This document shows, piece by piece, positions 14,181-20,583 of a stretch of 25,980 bases of DNA. Under the pieces are notes generated by a model. The model was not told the origin of the DNA. It was given only the letters and a program-made list of their open reading frames with translations, and made no database searches. Positions within the stretch are counted from its first letter, which is position 1. Every line of letters starts with the position of its first letter. The translations under genes and the position numbers were made by a program. Where the stretch lies: positions 1 to 25,980 of the IMG/VR virus record IMGVR_UViG_3300036046_000304. One strand, given 5' to 3'. This stretch comes from a virus.

Positions 14181-15472
14181 TGAAATCTTTTAGTCATGTT
14201 TTCCTGCGCTCGCTTTTAAAATTCACTTTTATTGCGCTAATTACTTTTTTCGTTCTGCATGTTCACGCATTCGCTAGTGAAACCGCTCCGGCCTATCGTA
14301 CTTCCGGCTCCAATTCATACATGAATATGTCGGACCCCAACCCTGTTGATGGTCCTAAGTGGTGCGGAACCATGAACGGCATTCCGATCATGAATCCGCT
14401 TGATAAAACCGCATATACCGGCCGCTGCTATACAGGCGGCGCCCCCGCTCGCTGGGCATGTCCTGAGGGTTATTACTGGACTCCCCAGCCTCCTATTGAG
14501 TGGTTGCTTATCACTGCCATGCAGCCGCCAGCTACCTGTTCTAAGGGCTTGCCCATTCCAGAATGCGATGCACCCAAGATTGAATCCGGGGGCTCCTGTA
14601 AATGTCCCACCGAAGGCGGATCATTTGGCGACACCGGTTGCGATCGCGGTTGCTCCGTTGGCCTCCATTTCGATATGGGCTCCAGTCATTCTTTCGAATA
14701 CACCGGCAGTGCATGCAGCGTTGGTGAAGACAATGGCGTCGATGATGACGGCGGCTCCGAGGTTCCAACAGGCTCAGACGGGAAGCCCGCCACCACTTAC
14801 ACCCCCGCGGCTGGCAAACCTTGCGCTCCCGGCTACGGCGAAATGGTTCTCGGCACTAAGCGCAAGTGCGTCAAGGATGGTTCTGCGCCCACTCAGTCTG
14901 CTTGCCCGGCCGGCCAGATGATGTACCTAGGCAGCTGCAAGACTTACGAGCAGATCATGGGCGATGGCGGCAGTACTGGCGGCGACACCGGCGGTGGTAC
15001 CGGTGGCGATACCGGTGGTGGCACTGGCGGCACCGGCGGAGACACAGGCGGCGGCACTGGTGGTAATGGCGGCGGTACCGGTGGCGATACAGGCGGCGGC
15101 ACAGGCGAGGGCGAAGGGGAGGGCGAGGAATGCCCTCAAGGGCAGACATGCGAGGGCGGTGGTGGCCCTGTATCACCCGGCAAGCTGCCCGATCACGGCA
15201 AGCTCTACACCCCCAAGTACCCCGGCGGCATTGCCGGTGTTTGGCAGTCCAGCGGCCCCAATATCGGCAGCACAGCATTCGGCCAAGGTCTGTCCAATAT
15301 GTTTCCCAGCTTCGGCCCTGGTCAATGCCCGAGCTGGAGCTTTGATCTGAATTTCGGTTCAGGCATGAACCTGGGCAGCTTCCCACTTGCGCCGCCTTGC
15401 TGGGTCTTTCATGCCTGCGGCCTGATCATCCTCGCCACGGCTGCTTTTACGGCCCGCAAGATCATCTTCTAG
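14180..15472 (+). CDS. pIII-like adsorption/attachment protein
   Basis: A 430-residue exported protein. A signal peptide (LLKFTFIALITFFVLHVHAFA) ends near residue 32. A cysteine-rich receptor-binding part (about 33-255) follows, then a Gly/Thr/Asp repeat linker of about 55 residues (about 261-316, GGDTGGGTGG units ending GEGEGEGEE), a second globular part, and a C-terminal membrane anchor (VFHACGLIILATAAFTARK, about 409-427). This is the domain plan of filamentous adsorption proteins: the linker joins pilus- and co-receptor-binding domains to the virion-anchored C-domain. The receptor specificity cannot be read. It is coupled to the preceding minor coat gene. Confidence 0.82.
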   Translation: MKSFSHVFLRSLLKFTFIALITFFVLHVHAFASETAPAYRTSGSNSYMNMSDPNPVDGPKWCGTMNGIPIMNPLDKTAYTGRCYTGGAPARWACPEGYYWTPQPPIEWLLITAMQPPATCSKGLPIPECDAPKIESGGSCKCPTEGGSFGDTGCDRGCSVGLHFDMGSSHSFEYTGSACSVGEDNGVDDDGGSEVPTGSDGKPATTYTPAAGKPCAPGYGEMVLGTKRKCVKDGSAPTQSACPAGQMMYLGSCKTYEQIMGDGGSTGGDTGGGTGGDTGGGTGGTGGDTGGGTGGNGGGTGGDTGGGTGEGEGEGEECPQGQTCEGGGGPVSPGKLPDHGKLYTPKYPGGIAGVWQSSGPNIGSTAFGQGLSNMFPSFGPGQCPSWSFDLNFGSGMNLGSFPLAPPCWVFHACGLIILATAAFTARKIIF

Positions 15473-15481
15473 GGACTGCCC

Positions 15482-15832
15482 ATGCTCGACAAAATCAAGG
15501 GCTGGTTCCAGTCCCTTATCGACAAAGTAAACGCCGTTGTTCAGTGGTTTCTTGACCTGTTCGAGGCGCTGCTTATCGCGTTCCTGGACATGCTCAAGGA
15601 TCTCATTTGCTGGATTCTCGAGGCACTGTTTGCCCTCATCCAGACCCTGCTCAATGCCCTTCCGGGGGACATGGGCGCATTCAACCCTGGCACCTATATC
15701 TCCGGCCTCCCGCCTGAGCTGGTCAACATGCTTGGCCTGCTCCGAGTGGGCGAGGCGCTAGCCATTATTTTGGCCGCGATCCTGATCAAGCTCGCGCTCC
15801 AGCTCATACCGTTTACACGCCTGGGTAGCTGA
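15482..15832 (+). CDS. pVI-like minor coat protein (DUF2523 family)
   Basis: A 116-residue hydrophobic protein with long amphipathic and membrane helices (VVQWFLDLFEALLIAFLDML, LICWILEALFALIQTLLNAL, GEALAIILAAILIKLALQLI). Pattern and place between the adsorption protein and Zot match DUF2523, the inoviral pVI-like tip protein that works with pIII at the end of assembly. It starts nine bases after the adsorption gene stop. Confidence 0.8.
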   Translation: MLDKIKGWFQSLIDKVNAVVQWFLDLFEALLIAFLDMLKDLICWILEALFALIQTLLNALPGDMGAFNPGTYISGLPPELVNMLGLLRVGEALAIILAAILIKLALQLIPFTRLGS

Positions 15833-15834
15833 TC

Positions 15835-15990
15835 ATGCAACTTGAAGAACTAGTAGAAGCTTTAGAGGACGCCCTCGAAGTATCGGATGTTGAAGCAATC
15901 CTGGAGATTGGATCGGAGATTGAGCAGAACTTCCCGGACTTTGATCTTGATGGCCTCATGATCGAGTACGGTTGGCGTGTAGATGATTAA
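15835..15990 (+). CDS. 51-aa highly acidic phage protein
   Basis: ATG at 15835 follows the pVI-like stop by two bases and the TAA at 15988-15990 overlaps the Zot start by eight bases, so the frame is tightly packed in the operon. The 51 residues contain ten Glu and seven Asp against one Arg (about net -16). It is helical at first (MQLEELVEALEDALEVSDVE) with an aromatic C-terminus (IEYGWRVDD). No membrane segment. I do not recognise a family; such charge could mimic DNA or bind a basic partner, which is speculation. Confidence 0.6.
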   Translation: MQLEELVEALEDALEVSDVEAILEIGSEIEQNFPDFDLDGLMIEYGWRVDD

Positions 15991-17149
15991 CCTGCTCATT
16001 GGCCCGCCCGGTGGCGGCAAGTCCTATGAGGCCACGGTTTTCCACGTGCTGCCCGCCCTCAAGGCCGGCCGCAAGGTGATTACCAACTTGCCGCTTAGGG
16101 TCGAGATGTTTGCCGCGCTCGACCCTGCTTATGTGGATCTGCTCGAAGTTCGTACCGCATCGAAGTCTGGCGAGGGCAAGCCATTCAGTCACGTTGACGA
16201 CTACGGCGACCCTTGGCGCCATCCGGACCCAAACAACGGCACCGGCCCGCTCTACATCATCGACGAGGCCCACGAAGTCTTGCCGCGCGGCGGCTTTCGT
16301 AAGCCAGGCATATCCGAAGAGCTAGCCCACTGGTTTGCGATGCATCGGCACGAGTTTGCTGACGTCCTGATCATCAGCCAGAACTATGGTCGGGTGAATA
16401 AGGATGTCGTCGATCGCATCCAGCTGGTCTACCGGGTCAAGAAGGCTGTCCACCTGGGCAAGCCTGACTCCTACATTCGCAAGGTGCAGGATGGTCTCAA
16501 AGGCGCTGTAGTCGATGAGTCCGAACGTGACTATGAGCCGCAGTACTTCAAGCTCTACACCAGTCACACCAAGTCGGTGATGAAGGGCATTGAATCGGCC
16601 GCCGCAGACGTAACACCCAGCCATCTCAAGTGGAAGCGCTGGGGCTACATTCTGATGGGGCTCGGCCTCATCTCCTTCGTGGCCACGCTCATGTGGGGCC
16701 AGTCGAAGGACACGCTCAAGCCATCAAAGCCTGTCACGGCACACCGCCCAGGACATGCGCCCGAGCAGAATAAGCCCGTCGTTCAGCAGATCGCCGCAAA
16801 GGTCGCCGCACCCAAGGTGATTGCCGAAGGGCACCCCTACGAGGGCCTTGGCCTGCACATCCTGGGCAACATCACTGCCGGCCAGCGCTACATGTACCAG
16901 CTCCTAGTAAGCCAGAACGGTCAGGCCGTGGCCTACACCAGCTCAATGGACCTCGAGCGAGCTGGCTACCGCATCGAGCCTGTCGCCGATTGCATCCTCA
17001 AAATCAGCTATAAGAACAGCCCCAGCTGGTTCCTGCGCTGTGATTTACCTACCGAGTCCATGAATGTAGGCACCCGAATGGGTAGTGACGAACAACAAGC
17101 AGCACCTCAGCAGCAAGTCATAACCCCTCAGCCTCAAAGCCCAGCCTAA
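15983..17149 (+). CDS. zot: Zot/pI-like assembly ATPase
   Basis: A 388-residue protein of the zonular occludens toxin (pI) family, the inner-membrane ATPase that drives filamentous virion assembly and export. Walker A GPPGGGKS lies at residues 7-14 and Walker B LYIIDEAH at 90-97; ADVLIISQNYGRVNKDVVDR follows as sensor region. One membrane segment (about 220-239, WGYILMGLGLISFVATLMWG) separates the cytoplasmic ATPase from a periplasmic C-terminal part with two cysteines (C332 and C350 by estimate) and a Pro/Gln-rich end. No secretin gene accompanies it. The Vibrio Zot enterotoxin activity is a property of a C-terminal peptide and should not be assumed here. Confidence 0.92.
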   Translation: MINLLIGPPGGGKSYEATVFHVLPALKAGRKVITNLPLRVEMFAALDPAYVDLLEVRTASKSGEGKPFSHVDDYGDPWRHPDPNNGTGPLYIIDEAHEVLPRGGFRKPGISEELAHWFAMHRHEFADVLIISQNYGRVNKDVVDRIQLVYRVKKAVHLGKPDSYIRKVQDGLKGAVVDESERDYEPQYFKLYTSHTKSVMKGIESAAADVTPSHLKWKRWGYILMGLGLISFVATLMWGQSKDTLKPSKPVTAHRPGHAPEQNKPVVQQIAAKVAAPKVIAEGHPYEGLGLHILGNITAGQRYMYQLLVSQNGQAVAYTSSMDLERAGYRIEPVADCILKISYKNSPSWFLRCDLPTESMNVGTRMGSDEQQAAPQQQVITPQPQSPA

Positions 17150-17152
17150 ATA

Positions 17153-17193
17153 GTGACTAGTCACGCATTTAATGTATAATGTGACTAGTCACA
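17153..17193 (+). promoter_or_regulatory. promoter flanked by two palindromic operators
   Basis: GTGACTAGTCAC (17153-17164) and TGTGACTAGTCACA (17180-17193) are perfect palindromes with the same core. Between them lies a perfect -10 box TATAAT (17175-17180); GTGACT (17153-17158) inside the first palindrome can serve as -35 with a 16-base spacer. The operators therefore cover the -35 box and the transcription start, a layout for autorepression. Confidence 0.75.
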
Positions 17194-17208
17194 CATAGGG
17201 CATTCACC

Positions 17209-17508
17209 ATGGCTAAGCAAGCTGAAGACCGCAAAACCCTCGAACTCCCAGACCTGCCTAAGCTTCCAGCCAAGCGCGGCCCCAAACCCCTCGGCGATAA
17301 GCCCATGACTGCAGCTGAGCGCAAGCGCCGCAGCCGCCAGAACCAGCGTCAAGCCGGCTTCACGAATGGCGCATCTGGTCGCGTACCTGCTCAGCTAAAC
17401 GTCGAGGTCGAGGAGCTACTGCTCCGCCGCCTACGCCGCGCAGCCGAAGCCGAAGGCATACCAATGCGCGACATCCTGGAGCGCCTGCTGGAGAAGCTCC
17501 CGGCCTAG
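17209..17508 (+). CDS. small basic ribbon-helix-helix-like regulator (prophage copy)
   Basis: A 99-residue basic protein. The N-terminal part carries PAKRGPKPLGDKPM and AERKRRSR (about 36-43). The C-terminal part (about 60-98) is strand-helix-helix (QLNVEVEEL, LRRLRRAAEAEG, MRDILERLLEKL), as in ribbon-helix-helix proteins. The host gene at 6314-6613 encodes a clear relative. It has its own promoter with two palindromes, separate from the assembly operon that ends 60 bases upstream. It probably represses itself and perhaps other phage promoters; target sites beyond its own were not found in the prophage. Confidence 0.7.
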   Translation: MAKQAEDRKTLELPDLPKLPAKRGPKPLGDKPMTAAERKRRSRQNQRQAGFTNGASGRVPAQLNVEVEELLLRRLRRAAEAEGIPMRDILERLLEKLPA

Positions 17509-17774
17509 TCCGTACAGCGCCCGAAGGGCAGGGCAGTAGGAGCGGCCTAGCCGCGACAATCTCTGCCCGGCCCATGGCGGCCCGCCGGGGCCGTCCACGC
17601 ACCAATCCGGCCCGCCGGAGGCACGGCCAAGCCTTAGAGCCGTCCAAACTGCGAGCCACGCAGCCCAGGCCATAACAGACCGCCCCCCGCGCCTAAAGAC
17701 AACCCTGCGTCCTTTCAGTCATCGCTGCTGGTATAGTTTTGCCCCTAAAAACACGACACGCGCAGGGGGAATAA
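17509..17774. other. GC-rich structured intergenic region, candidate origin/packaging region
   Basis: 266 bases without a supported gene. Hairpins are visible at 17542-17554 (GCGGC/GCCGC), 17578-17593 (CGGCCC/GGGCCG) and 17607-17618 (CCGG/CCGG). GGCCCGCCGG occurs twice (17579-17588 and 17609-17618), exactly 30 bases apart. TATAGT at 17732-17737 may be a -10 box for the next gene, without a good -35. Composition differs from the surrounding coding DNA. Confidence 0.45.
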
Positions 17775-18212
17775 ATGGACTTCGACAACAATCGACCGGG
17801 CTATTCAAGCAGCACCGGAACATCGCCGGCCGCACTGGCCGGATACATCTTCGTCGCGGTTCTGTTTGCGGTCTTTGGTGGCCTGATGGCCTATGACCGC
17901 TACCAGGAATATCGGGCCAAGCAGTATCTAATCGAGTTCAACAAAGAGACTGCCGCCCAACTGGCCGCCCAGCGTGCGGCCAGGGATAGGGAAGAACTGA
18001 AGGCATACCGCAAGCAGTCAGTCAGCGATGCTCATAGCAAGAAGCTGGAGCTTGCCCAATCGGTCGAGGGCTGCGCGGCAAACCAAGCCAGAACCAAGTG
18101 CGACTGCTTTGACGCACAAGCCCGCATTGTCCCGACCATCTCGAAAGAGCTATGCCTTCAGGCTGTAGACAAGGGTCTGCGCTGGTTCCAGCACAATTAC
18201 GTCAACGGCTAA
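17775..18212 (+). CDS. membrane-anchored coiled-coil phage accessory protein
   Basis: A 145-residue protein with AGGGGGA as ribosome site. A short polar N-terminus precedes one membrane helix (AALAGYIFVAVLFAVFGGLM, about 19-38). A charged coiled coil follows (about 45-95, rich in Lys/Glu/Ala/Gln), then a cysteine-bearing end (four to five Cys with CAANQARTKCDC). The predicted layout is a single-span protein with a long soluble domain. It lies outside the morphogenesis operon with its own leader, the usual place for non-essential phage cargo. Superinfection immunity or a host-interaction role are possible; no family recognised. Confidence 0.6.
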   Translation: MDFDNNRPGYSSSTGTSPAALAGYIFVAVLFAVFGGLMAYDRYQEYRAKQYLIEFNKETAAQLAAQRAARDREELKAYRKQSVSDAHSKKLELAQSVEGCAANQARTKCDCFDAQARIVPTISKELCLQAVDKGLRWFQHNYVNG

Positions 18213-18248
18213 GCCGTCGAGCGCATGCCAATGTCACCGCCGGCGATG

Positions 18249-18300
18249 TTCCTGGAGCGCGCCCATCAAAGCCCGTTAGCATAAAACCGCGCTCCAGGAA
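18249..18300. repeat. 13-bp perfect inverted repeat in phage intergenic region
   Basis: TTCCTGGAGCGCG (18249-18261) and CGCGCTCCAGGAA (18288-18300) flank a 26-base loop. The region 18213-18386 lies between two converging genes and has no supported gene. GAGCGCG recurs nearby. No T-run follows either side, so a structural role (packaging signal, origin) is as likely as termination. Confidence 0.6.
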
Positions 18301-18386
18301 GATCTCGAGCGCGACCTGGCTAAGTGCCAATTATGCAAATGTGCTGCGATCGCTCAACCAGGTGTAGCGCACCCGGTACTCGTTCG

Positions 18387-18881
18387 TCATTTTCCGGCCA
18401 TCATTCCAGGGCCACCGCGCCGGGTCGGCGTGTCGAACATCGAGCGCAGCAAAACCCCGTGGCGCGCCTCAAGCTCACACTGCCGCTTGTAGAAATCACG
18501 TTCCCGCATTAGGCGCTCGATCAGTTCCGCCTGACGCTCGGCCAGTGATGATGCGCGCCAGTACTCGGGCAGCCGGTACACGTCATCGAACGTGATACCA
18601 CCGCGATGTTCGATACCCGGTCCGGTGAATCGCTGCCCATCCAGCACGCGCCAGCCGGCAAACTGTCCGGCTGTGCCAGGCAGCATGCACACCACCTGCA
18701 TCGCCAGCAGCTCGTAAAGCATCACCGGCATTTCATCGACCCCAGTTAGCCAGTTGCGCATCAACTCCGTGCGCACGTTGTAGCGCCGCGCCAGAACGTG
18801 CGGCTTCTGCTGTGCGGCCACGCGCCACACATCGCCAGGCGTAACGCCCGGACTGTTCGGCAGCGTCTTTGGTCTGCTCAT
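18387..18881 (-). CDS. phage HTH-type regulator (DUF3653-like)
   Basis: From ATG 18881 (AGGAGG site; the frame is open to 18971 but passes through a terminator hairpin) the protein has 164 residues. Residues about 20-55 look like a helix-turn-helix (PHVLARRYNVRTELMRNWLT then MLYELLAMQ). GWRVLDGQRFTGPG (about 75-88) resembles the GWR...G...P.G motif of DUF3653 phage proteins, and the C-terminus is a coiled coil (ELIERLMRERDFYKRQCELE). It faces the same way as the repressor and, in the circular phage, lies just downstream of it behind the terminator at 18901-18923. A regulatory role is inferred. Confidence 0.6.
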   Translation of the reverse strand: MSRPKTLPNSPGVTPGDVWRVAAQQKPHVLARRYNVRTELMRNWLTGVDEMPVMLYELLAMQVVCMLPGTAGQFAGWRVLDGQRFTGPGIEHRGGITFDDVYRLPEYWRASSLAERQAELIERLMRERDFYKRQCELEARHGVLLRSMFDTPTRRGGPGMMAGK

Positions 18882-18900
18882 AGTTTTCCTCCTGGACAAC

Positions 18901-18923
18901 AAAAAGCCCGCCAATTGGCGGGC
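18901..18923 (-). terminator. minus-strand intrinsic terminator, ends repressor transcript in circular phage
   Basis: On the minus strand GCCCGCC-AATT-GGCGGGC is followed by five T. In the integrated state it lies just inside the right border and blocks leftward host transcription. In the circular phage it is 22 bases downstream of the extended repressor stop (18946), the natural position for that gene's terminator. The next gene (ATG 18881) starts 19 bases after the T-run. Confidence 0.8.
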
Positions 18924-19029
18924 CGGAGAGAGTAGAAGCAAGCGCTTATGCAGGGCGCATAGTTGCAGCAAACGCGCGGATATAATTTACCAACTGCTGG
19001 TAACGCCTACGAATTGCGCGACGTACGTA

Positions 19030-19057
19030 GCTTGACATAATAAACATTATGCGAAAT
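19030..19057. repeat. right attachment site (attR), dif-like XerC/XerD site
   Basis: On the reverse strand the site has a clear dif layout: XerC arm ATTTCGCATAA, six-base centre TGTTTA and XerD arm TTATGTCAAGC, 28 bases in all. Bases 19035-19048 repeat the attL core exactly. The XerC arm is on the host side; joined to the host XerD arm from attL it gives a good dif sequence for the empty site. Confidence 0.82.
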
Positions 19058-19091
19058 TATAAATGCCGATGAGAGTGGTGGTGGCAAGCAC

Positions 19092-19466
19092 TCAGACAAC
19101 TTTAGATTTACCTTGCTGGCGCGCCAGCTTGGCGGCCTTGCGTTGCTGGGTCCAGTTGCTGCGCTTGCCGTACTGCAGCACTTCGATCTCTTCCACACTC
19201 AGCGGCGCGCCTACCGATTCCTGTACCTGGCGTGGCCAGCGTGTGACCAAGCCCCAATCATTAAAAACGCTGCAATCGCAGTCATCCAGTCAAATCGATA
19301 TTTTTGCCACGTATCGTAAATATCCCATGCGAGAAATACGAATGAAGGTGCACCGATGACCAATGCATATCCATAAATGGCAGATACATGATCAATAAAC
19401 TCAATGCCATGCGGATAGACTTTGCAGATAGCACCGCCCGCACGCGGGCGATCCGCTGCCTGCTTG
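19092..19466 (-). pseudogene. decayed second copy of the T6SS immunity gene
   Basis: The first part (from about 19466) matches residues about 32-80 of the intact immunity protein at 19504-20583 (KQAADRP.AGGAICKVYPHG, IEFIDHVSA). The last part (about 19243-19092) matches its C-terminus (RWPRQ.QESVGAPLSVEEIE, LQYGKRSNWTQQRKAAKLAR). The middle ~200 residues are missing and the two parts are in different frames; the first frame stops at 19211, the second at 19092. No start codon with a ribosome site is seen. It lies 35 bases from the prophage right border. Confidence 0.8.
19112..19243. repeat. direct repeat of immunity-gene 3' end
   Basis: About 132 bases nearly identical to 19533-19664, the 3' end of the intact immunity gene. 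A second shared block, about 19350-19466, matches about 20370-20494 at the 5' end. The pair could recombine and exchange immunity gene ends. Confidence 0.8.
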
Positions 19467-19503
19467 AAGGCAGGCAATCCAGCCCGCCTTCCTGCCGCGT
19501 TAA

Positions 19504-20583
19504 CTAACTTTCCTTGTTTTTATTCAGCTTGGCTTGCTGGCGCGCCAACTTGGCGGCCTTGCGTTGCTGGGTCCAGTTGCTGCGCTTGCCGTACTGCAGC
19601 ACTTCGATCTCTTCCACACTCAGCGGCGCGCCTACCGATTCCTGTATCTGGCGCGGCCAGCGTGGTTCCGCTTTGGCGAATTGAGCGACATAACGCAACA
19701 GCCCCGCTATCACGCTGGCGGGCAGCAGCGTCATGGTGAGCAAGCCAAAGGGAATGGTCAGAAACCAGGCACCGTTAAAGCTCTCACCAGTCCAGTTTTC
19801 CTTGGCACCCGGACCCAGCAAGGGTTGCATCCAGGTGATGGCCGCCCAGAGCGATTCGCGGCTGTTGTCCAGAAACAGCGAGTCGCCAGATGCAATGGGT
19901 GGGCCATCCTGCTGCATATAGCGGCGAATATGTTCCCAGCGCGCGACGATCATCGCGCCGCCATCGTAAGCGCTGGTGGTGCCCACGCCGAAACGCATCA
20001 GCGCCGTCTGGCTGCCCGGCGCATCGGTCACGGCCAGATTCAGGCCGTACTCCTGGCGCGGCAAGCCACCTACCCCGCCGGCTACCCGGATGCCGATCAC
20101 CTCACCACGGATGCAGTCCCAGTCATAACTGCTCACCCGGTAGGCCACCTTGCCCCAAAGCTTGAGCCAGTGCAGCCCTGGGCCACTTTTCTCACTGAAG
20201 ACATGGACTTTGCGGTTAGCGCGGTCGAACAGGACGGGGCGGTAACGAAAGCCGACAAGATCGACGCGAAGTAGGAACCAACAACAAATCAGCAGTAGCA
20301 CAGCGGCAGCAACGGCCCAGTAGAATTCCGCACGCAGTGCGACTTCGAGTAAAAAAGCATTACCTGCTAATAACATCGCCCCCATAACCAGCGCGTAGCC
20401 ATGCATGGCTGACACATGATCAATGAATTCAATGCCATGCGGATAGACCTTGCAGATGGCACCGCCTGCATTCGGGCGATCCGCCGCCTGCTTATTGATC
20501 GGGGGGAGCAAATGATGCGGGAAAAAGTTGGGCGGGGTGAGCTGCTCCACTGACTCCTGCGGCTCGGTCAGTCTTCCATCCAT
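19504..20583 (-). CDS. T6SS immunity protein, multi-span membrane (DUF6708-like)
   Basis: A 359-residue membrane protein. Two adjacent membrane segments (about 61-82, ALVMGAMLLAGNAFLLEVAL, and about 85-105, FYWAVAAAVLLLICCWFLLR) are followed by FRYRPVLFDRANRKVHVFSE, the typical DUF6708 motif. A third hydrophobic stretch (about 277-305, WFLTIPFGLLTMTLLPASVI) precedes a basic coiled tail. The ATG overlaps the effector stop by 16 bases, so the two are translationally coupled, as expected for an effector/immunity pair. An immunity protein with membrane segments fits a membrane-acting effector. A broken paralogue lies immediately downstream. Confidence 0.75.
   Translation of the reverse strand: MDGRLTEPQESVEQLTPPNFFPHHLLPPINKQAADRPNAGGAICKVYPHGIEFIDHVSAMHGYALVMGAMLLAGNAFLLEVALRAEFYWAVAAAVLLLICCWFLLRVDLVGFRYRPVLFDRANRKVHVFSEKSGPGLHWLKLWGKVAYRVSSYDWDCIRGEVIGIRVAGGVGGLPRQEYGLNLAVTDAPGSQTALMRFGVGTTSAYDGGAMIVARWEHIRRYMQQDGPPIASGDSLFLDNSRESLWAAITWMQPLLGPGAKENWTGESFNGAWFLTIPFGLLTMTLLPASVIAGLLRYVAQFAKAEPRWPRQIQESVGAPLSVEEIEVLQYGKRSNWTQQRKAAKLARQQAKLNKNKES

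Larger units (their letters stand above)
11261..19048. mobile_element. inovirus (filamentous phage) prophage integrated at a dif-like site
   Basis: About 7.8 kb bounded by the exact 14-bp repeat ACATAATAAACATT. It carries replication (gpII/X-like), ssDNA-binding, coat, adsorption, pVI-like and Zot genes in typical filamentous phage order, plus two regulators transcribed the other way. No integrase or transposase is present, which together with the dif-like borders points to use of the host XerC/XerD recombinases. No secretin (pIV) gene is present, so export would need a host secretin. All core morphogenesis frames look intact. Confidence 0.9.

Noticed and set aside
15000-15120. tandem repeat or CRISPR-like array
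   Set aside because: The repetition is the Gly/Thr/Asp linker of the adsorption protein in frame; no spacer structure.
18882-18971. 30-residue N-terminal extension of the DUF3653-like protein
   Set aside because: It would run through the terminator hairpin at 18901-18923; ATG 18881 has an AGGAGG site.
19007-19198. 63-aa minus-strand frame over attR
   Set aside because: It joins pseudogene antisense-frame sequence and the dif site; no ribosome site or motif.
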